Of a stretch of 10,823 nt of DNA, positions 7,494-10,823 are shown in pieces. Numbering within the stretch: position 1 is the stretch's first letter; the number at the start of each line of letters is the position of its first letter. Source of the stretch: Funneliformis mosseae (lineage: Eukaryota > Glomeromycota > Glomeromycetes > Glomerales > Glomeraceae); contig CAJVPP010003760.1 of NCBI GenBank assembly GCA_910592005.1, positions 1-10,823 on the forward strand, read 5' to 3'. The position numbers and the translations under genes are program-made. The notes beneath the pieces were generated by a model. It made no database searches and had not been told where the DNA came from. It saw only the letters and a program-made list of their open reading frames with translations.

Positions 7494-7767
7494 TTTGGTA
7501 CACAGGTTAAACGCTGTTCAACTGGCAATCTTTCCAGTTGGAGTATATTTGCCAATTCAGAATCCTAATATGTTAAAATAAGCAGCAACCGGTATTCTAC
7601 CATAATTTGGATACAATTGGAAAATGCTTATTTGTTACACAGGTTAAATGCTGTTCAACCAGCAATCTTACTGGATGGAATATATTTGCCAATTCAAAAT
7701 CCTAATATGTTAAAATAAGCAGCAACCGGTATTTCACTATAATTTGGATACAATCGGAAAATACCTA
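7494..7767. repeat. 137-bp tandem repeat, two copies plus a partial third
   Basis: Copy 1 spans 7,494-7,630 and copy 2 spans 7,631-7,767. Shared blocks include ACACAGGTTAAAYGCTGTTC, GCCAATTC and AATCCTAATATGTTAAAATA with GCAGCAACCGGTATT after it. The copies align without indels for nearly the whole unit. A weaker block, ATAGGTAAAATGCTGT at about 7,808-7,823, looks like the start of an eroded third copy, offset by about 170 bases. The unit is not coding. Each copy contains an inverted repeat, at 7,519-7,540 and 7,656-7,677. The repeat lies downstream of the tnp2 pseudogene and could be subterminal repeat sequence of that element, although no element end was found. Confidence 0.85.
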
Positions 7768-7824
7768 TGGATATTTATTTGTTAATGTTGAAGCCGGTTG
7801 TTGCATACATAGGTAAAATGCTGT

Positions 7825-7999
7825 CTAAGAAATAATCTATATTCACATTGATGTTTATTGTTAATATTGAAATTTTATATTGTAGTTTATTTGTATATCG
7901 CATCATATTAAATTTATTGTAAATAAGTAACCATTTAAAACTGAATGGAAAATACAAAATAATATAAAATAAATGTAAATAATGTAAATTTATGTAAAA
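7825..7999. other. AT-rich region past the 3' end of the tnp2 pseudogene
   Basis: The minus-strand frame of the transposase stays open to about 7,935, but similarity to the family is not apparent after RKFHI near 8,005. Short open frames here are of low complexity and I give them no function. Confidence 0.4.
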
Positions 8000-10619
8000 T
8001 GTGAAATTTTCTTCCTATAGGAATAACAGCCATATACGTGACTGAATTTCTTTTTCCTATTTCATATTTACTTGGTATAAATCATCCAAATATATTATGT
8101 ACTGGTATAATGCAGTCTCTACTGATATTATAAAAAGTATCTAACCAGATTTCTACATTACAACTTTGAATATCATCATTAACTTAGAAGTGAAATCTCA
8201 TCTGGTGAGTTGTAGCTGGTTTAAACTATTTAATAAAAGCCAAATTATGGTATACTCTCCTATTCAGAAGTTTAACTTCGTGTTCAAAGAAGTATTGGAC
8301 TTAACCAGGATATATTTCAATTGAACCATTTTTAAAAAATTGAGGCGCAATAGCAAATCCAAAAATTTCAGCTCCAATTTGAATATGTCTGAACTGATTT
8401 ATTTAGGGTTGCATAACAATTCTTTGGACAGAGTGTATCAGATTTCAAGATGCTTTCACAATTAAAAAAAAATCCAAGTCTTCACCGTAAACCGCATTGT
8501 AATAATTCACTAAAAGTGAATATATGTTATCCGGCAAACCAACATCGATTTTTTTAGGATACATCATCACACCAAGGAAAGGTTCAGCACCAGTAATCGT
8601 ATTTTTGACCTTGAGGCAATAAATTTGTCTAAATCGAACAAGTTCATCAGATTCAAAATTATCATAACTTGCTAAACTTCCTGATGTTGCCCGTGGTTGT
8701 ATTAATTTTAACCCTTTGATAAGCTTCATATTATTCGATTAGGCTGATAGAAGATCATCAAGTTGCCAATTTTGCATTATTATTTGCAATAATTCTGGTT
8801 CAATCTGGTGATGACTATTCGGAAATGAACTTAAGGATACAACCAGTTTAAAATTTAACATCTAACTTGCCTAAAATACCATTCATTCTTTTGAATGAGT
8901 AGTACTAGAACAAATATGTCAGTCTGTAATCTTGACAACATTCAGCTAGATGGAGAGAAAGATGAATGTTTAGAGTGATGAATTCTGGTCCATAGTTTTC
9001 TTTAACTAATTGAGCAACAGATAGCAAACGGATATGTGTTTCATTTAACATATTATTATCAATAATATATGATACTAATAAGAAGCATGCTCTGACAAAA
9101 TTTGTTAAAATCTTTTGATTATCATCTAACAGATCCCACATTAAAGGAATTGCATACACCATAATAAATAATTTCCATTGATCTGCCGTATATCCTGAAA
9201 AACCCTCTCCAGTTGCTATTTTATAAGGAATTCTACCCAAGTCTGCAGGAACTTTAATTTGTTTTGCTCACTTTTTTATCAGTTTTAGATCGGGTTTAGT
9301 TATTTTACTACCATCAATCCAAAGTTTTTTTACAATCTAATAGGCAATATCCAAAAATAAATTGTGTATCAGATCTACAACTAAATACCTTATTGGATTA
9401 TGATATGGTAATCGGAGTAGTTTAGACTATCAAACAAGAGTTCTACTAACATGATTCTTCTGAGCTTCTTTTGTTTGTTGATGTTTCCAAATTAAGGCAT
9501 CACGTCAATGTTCTTTAACATTTTTTATACTAAACTACTCATTCATGTCATTGAATCCTCTAAAATTCAGTTTCTGACCTTCTTTGCCACTTGCCCTTTT
9601 ATAATATCTGTGACACTCAACTAGAGTAAATATATGGCCGCATAATTTTCTTGCAACCTGAATGTCACTAGAGCAGCATATAACTGCTAATCAGATTTTT
9701 TTGCTATTAAGATATTTATTGGTCAAAGTCAAATTAAAACCATCTTCCCAAAACTCAATCAATTCATCTACTATTAGTGCAAAATAGTGGTTGATTTTAT
9801 GAAGCTTAACTTCATGTGATCCTGGTAATAAACCCAATGTAAGCATATTTTTCTTTTTAAATCTAATTTCACGAGGTAAGTTGCAAATTATCCCATAAAT
9901 TGCTCCACAACTATAGACAGATGATTCAAACAGCTGAAACTAGTCTAAGTTGATCATGATTCCCAGATATGAATCAGCTATTTCAGCTGTAAAGAAATTG
10001 GAAGGGTCCAGAATATTCAAACACGACAGGAAATTTTTTCAAACTTCACCATCATAGATATCAGACATTAACTCAGTAACATTTTGATTAATCCATTTCT
10101 TCAAAAGTTTTTTAAAATCTGGTCTTTGATACATCAAGGATAGTTGAGTTTTTAAGCATGACAATTGAAATATCATCTTTGAATGCTATACATATCTATT
10201 ATTTACTGGAACCTTTACAAGTAATTCTGAATTACAAGATTTACGATAACTTTGCATAGGATAGTTTGGAAATTCAATATATGTGCATTTGAAATCTATA
10301 GTTGTATTACTATCTGAATTTTTTGGAATTATTGATGCAATGTCATACAATTTGTTACAATCGGTACAAGTGGTAAAAGATTTTAATTTTTTCCTTATAT
10401 TTAATAACTTCCTGCCATATAGGTGGTTTAAGGAAATTCTTTAAACCGATATGGATTAATATCTTTTAAAATAAGGCTAAAGAAACTAAACAATGAATTA
10501 ATTGAAACATCAGGAAGTTTAAACCTTTCATAGAATTTAAAGATCCAAAGAAGAATCCATAAATTAGTTTTGCCAATATTTATAATAGAATTATCCTAAT
10601 CTGAATTATAATTGTCTGA
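8000..10619 (-). pseudogene. tnp2-type (CACTA/CMC) transposase pseudogene
   Basis: This enzyme would cut and move DNA elements. The minus strand shows a nearly continuous frame: WIFKFYERFKLPD (10,550-10,510), CTDCNKLYDI (Cys codons at 10,368 and 10,359), SDIYDGEV, YSCGAIYGIICNLP, LGLLPGSHEVKLHKINHY, LLRLPYHNP, GFSGYTADQWKLF and NIHLSLHLAECCQDY, which fit the tnp2 transposase family (PF02992-like). FKRMNGILGKL follows. A C-terminal part from 8,729 holds VQYFFEHEVKL, SRDCIIPVHNIF and FIPSKYE, resembling the tail I recall in glomeromycotan relatives. Only two clear frameshifts are seen, near 10,405 and 8,850, but about 20 in-frame stops occur. The length, about 870 codons, is normal for the family. 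The N-terminus is not certain: a TAG at 10,596-10,598 lies near the upstream edge and no ATG is proposed. Terminal repeats are not identified. Confidence 0.88.
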
Positions 10620-10631
10620 GAACAGTTAGGC

Positions 10632-10738
10632 CCTTTACAATAGAAAGGGGGGAAATGACTGAAAAATTAAAAAATGAACCAATGAGAATATTTAATATAA
10701 TGTGACTAGAGAAACATTTTTGGTATATTAAAATAGGA
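10632..10738 (+). mobile_element. Partial second copy of the MITE family
   Basis: CCTTTACAATAGAAAGG at 10,632-10,648 repeats the terminal sequence of the MITE at 6,841-7,002 in the same orientation. Similarity goes on inside: AAAATTAAAAAATGAACCAATG matches the corresponding interior, and the stretch with TTTGGTATATTAAAA near 10,720 also aligns. The far inverted repeat is missing before the window ends, so the copy is truncated or interrupted near 10,738. It starts about a dozen bases upstream of the recognisable tnp2 coding similarity. Confidence 0.65.
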
Positions 10739-10823
10739 TAGGTTATATAATAAAATTTTTAAATAATTCAAATAATTTATAAAAAACTGCATATCTATTT
10801 ATAGATTTAAAACTACCTAATTC
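10739..10823. other. AT-rich end of window
   Basis: No gene, repeat arm or other feature could be supported in these last bases. Confidence 0.4.

Noticed and set aside
7775..7957. Minus-strand open frame of 60 codons
   Set aside because: Its composition is that of random AT-rich sequence (Ile, Asn, Lys, Phe, Tyr) and it has no family motif.
8000..10619. Reassigned stop codons (alternative genetic code) to explain the in-frame stops
   Set aside because: All three stop codons occur at positions where several different residues are expected, frameshifts exist too, and nearby relics show the same decay; pseudogene decay is simpler.
6850..10655. One large transposon from the inverted repeat at 6,850-7,002 to the repeat at 10,632
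   Set aside because: The sequence at 10,632 has the same orientation as the left arm at 6,841, and the arm at 6,969-7,002 points inward to its own left arm, so they do not form the two ends of one element.
1..10823. tRNA, rRNA or CRISPR array
   Set aside because: No cloverleaf, conserved rRNA block or regularly spaced short repeat was seen on either strand by eye.

Overview
The window looks like repeat-rich, AT-rich nuclear DNA of a fungus, most likely an arbuscular mycorrhizal fungus (Glomeromycotina, Rhizophagus-like). This rests on the overall A+T bias, the style of the Ty3-type Gag-Pol, the tnp2-type and hAT-type transposase relics, and short GT..AG introns. The organism call is inference, not a database match. 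I see no intact host gene, rRNA, tRNA, CRISPR array or bacterial-style operon. Every recognisable protein belongs to a mobile element, and all are broken by stops or frameshifts.

Layout: (1) Bases 1 to about 5,760 carry a decayed Ty3/Gypsy (Metaviridae-type) retrotransposon on the minus strand. In its own 5'->3' order it has a Gag N-terminal region, capsid, CCHC zinc knuckle, retropepsin (DSGA), reverse transcriptase (YLDD), a Cys/His-rich open region where RNase H would be expected, the integrase HHCC domain, the integrase DDE core and the integrase C-terminal barrel. The element runs off the left edge and no LTR can be identified here. (2) Bases 5,755-6,233 hold a plus-strand coding relic of unknown identity. 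(3) Bases 6,247-7,240 hold a minus-strand hAT transposase relic with two plausible introns; a 162-bp MITE sits in the first. (4) Bases 7,494-7,770 contain two 137-bp tandem copies of a unit with a hairpin whose stem shows two compensatory changes. (5) Bases 8,000-10,619 hold a long minus-strand tnp2-type (CACTA/CMC superfamily) transposase pseudogene whose frame is nearly intact but carries about 20 in-frame stops. (6) A second, partial copy of the MITE family begins at 10,632, just upstream of that pseudogene.

Two points stand out. First, the transposase relics carry a heavy load of nonsense changes of the type C:G to T:A, many of them TGG to TAG, with few indels; that resembles repeat-induced or methylation-linked cytosine decay. 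Second, the Ty3 element appears to have lost RNase H and to carry an unrecognised Cys/His-rich coding unit between reverse transcriptase and integrase.
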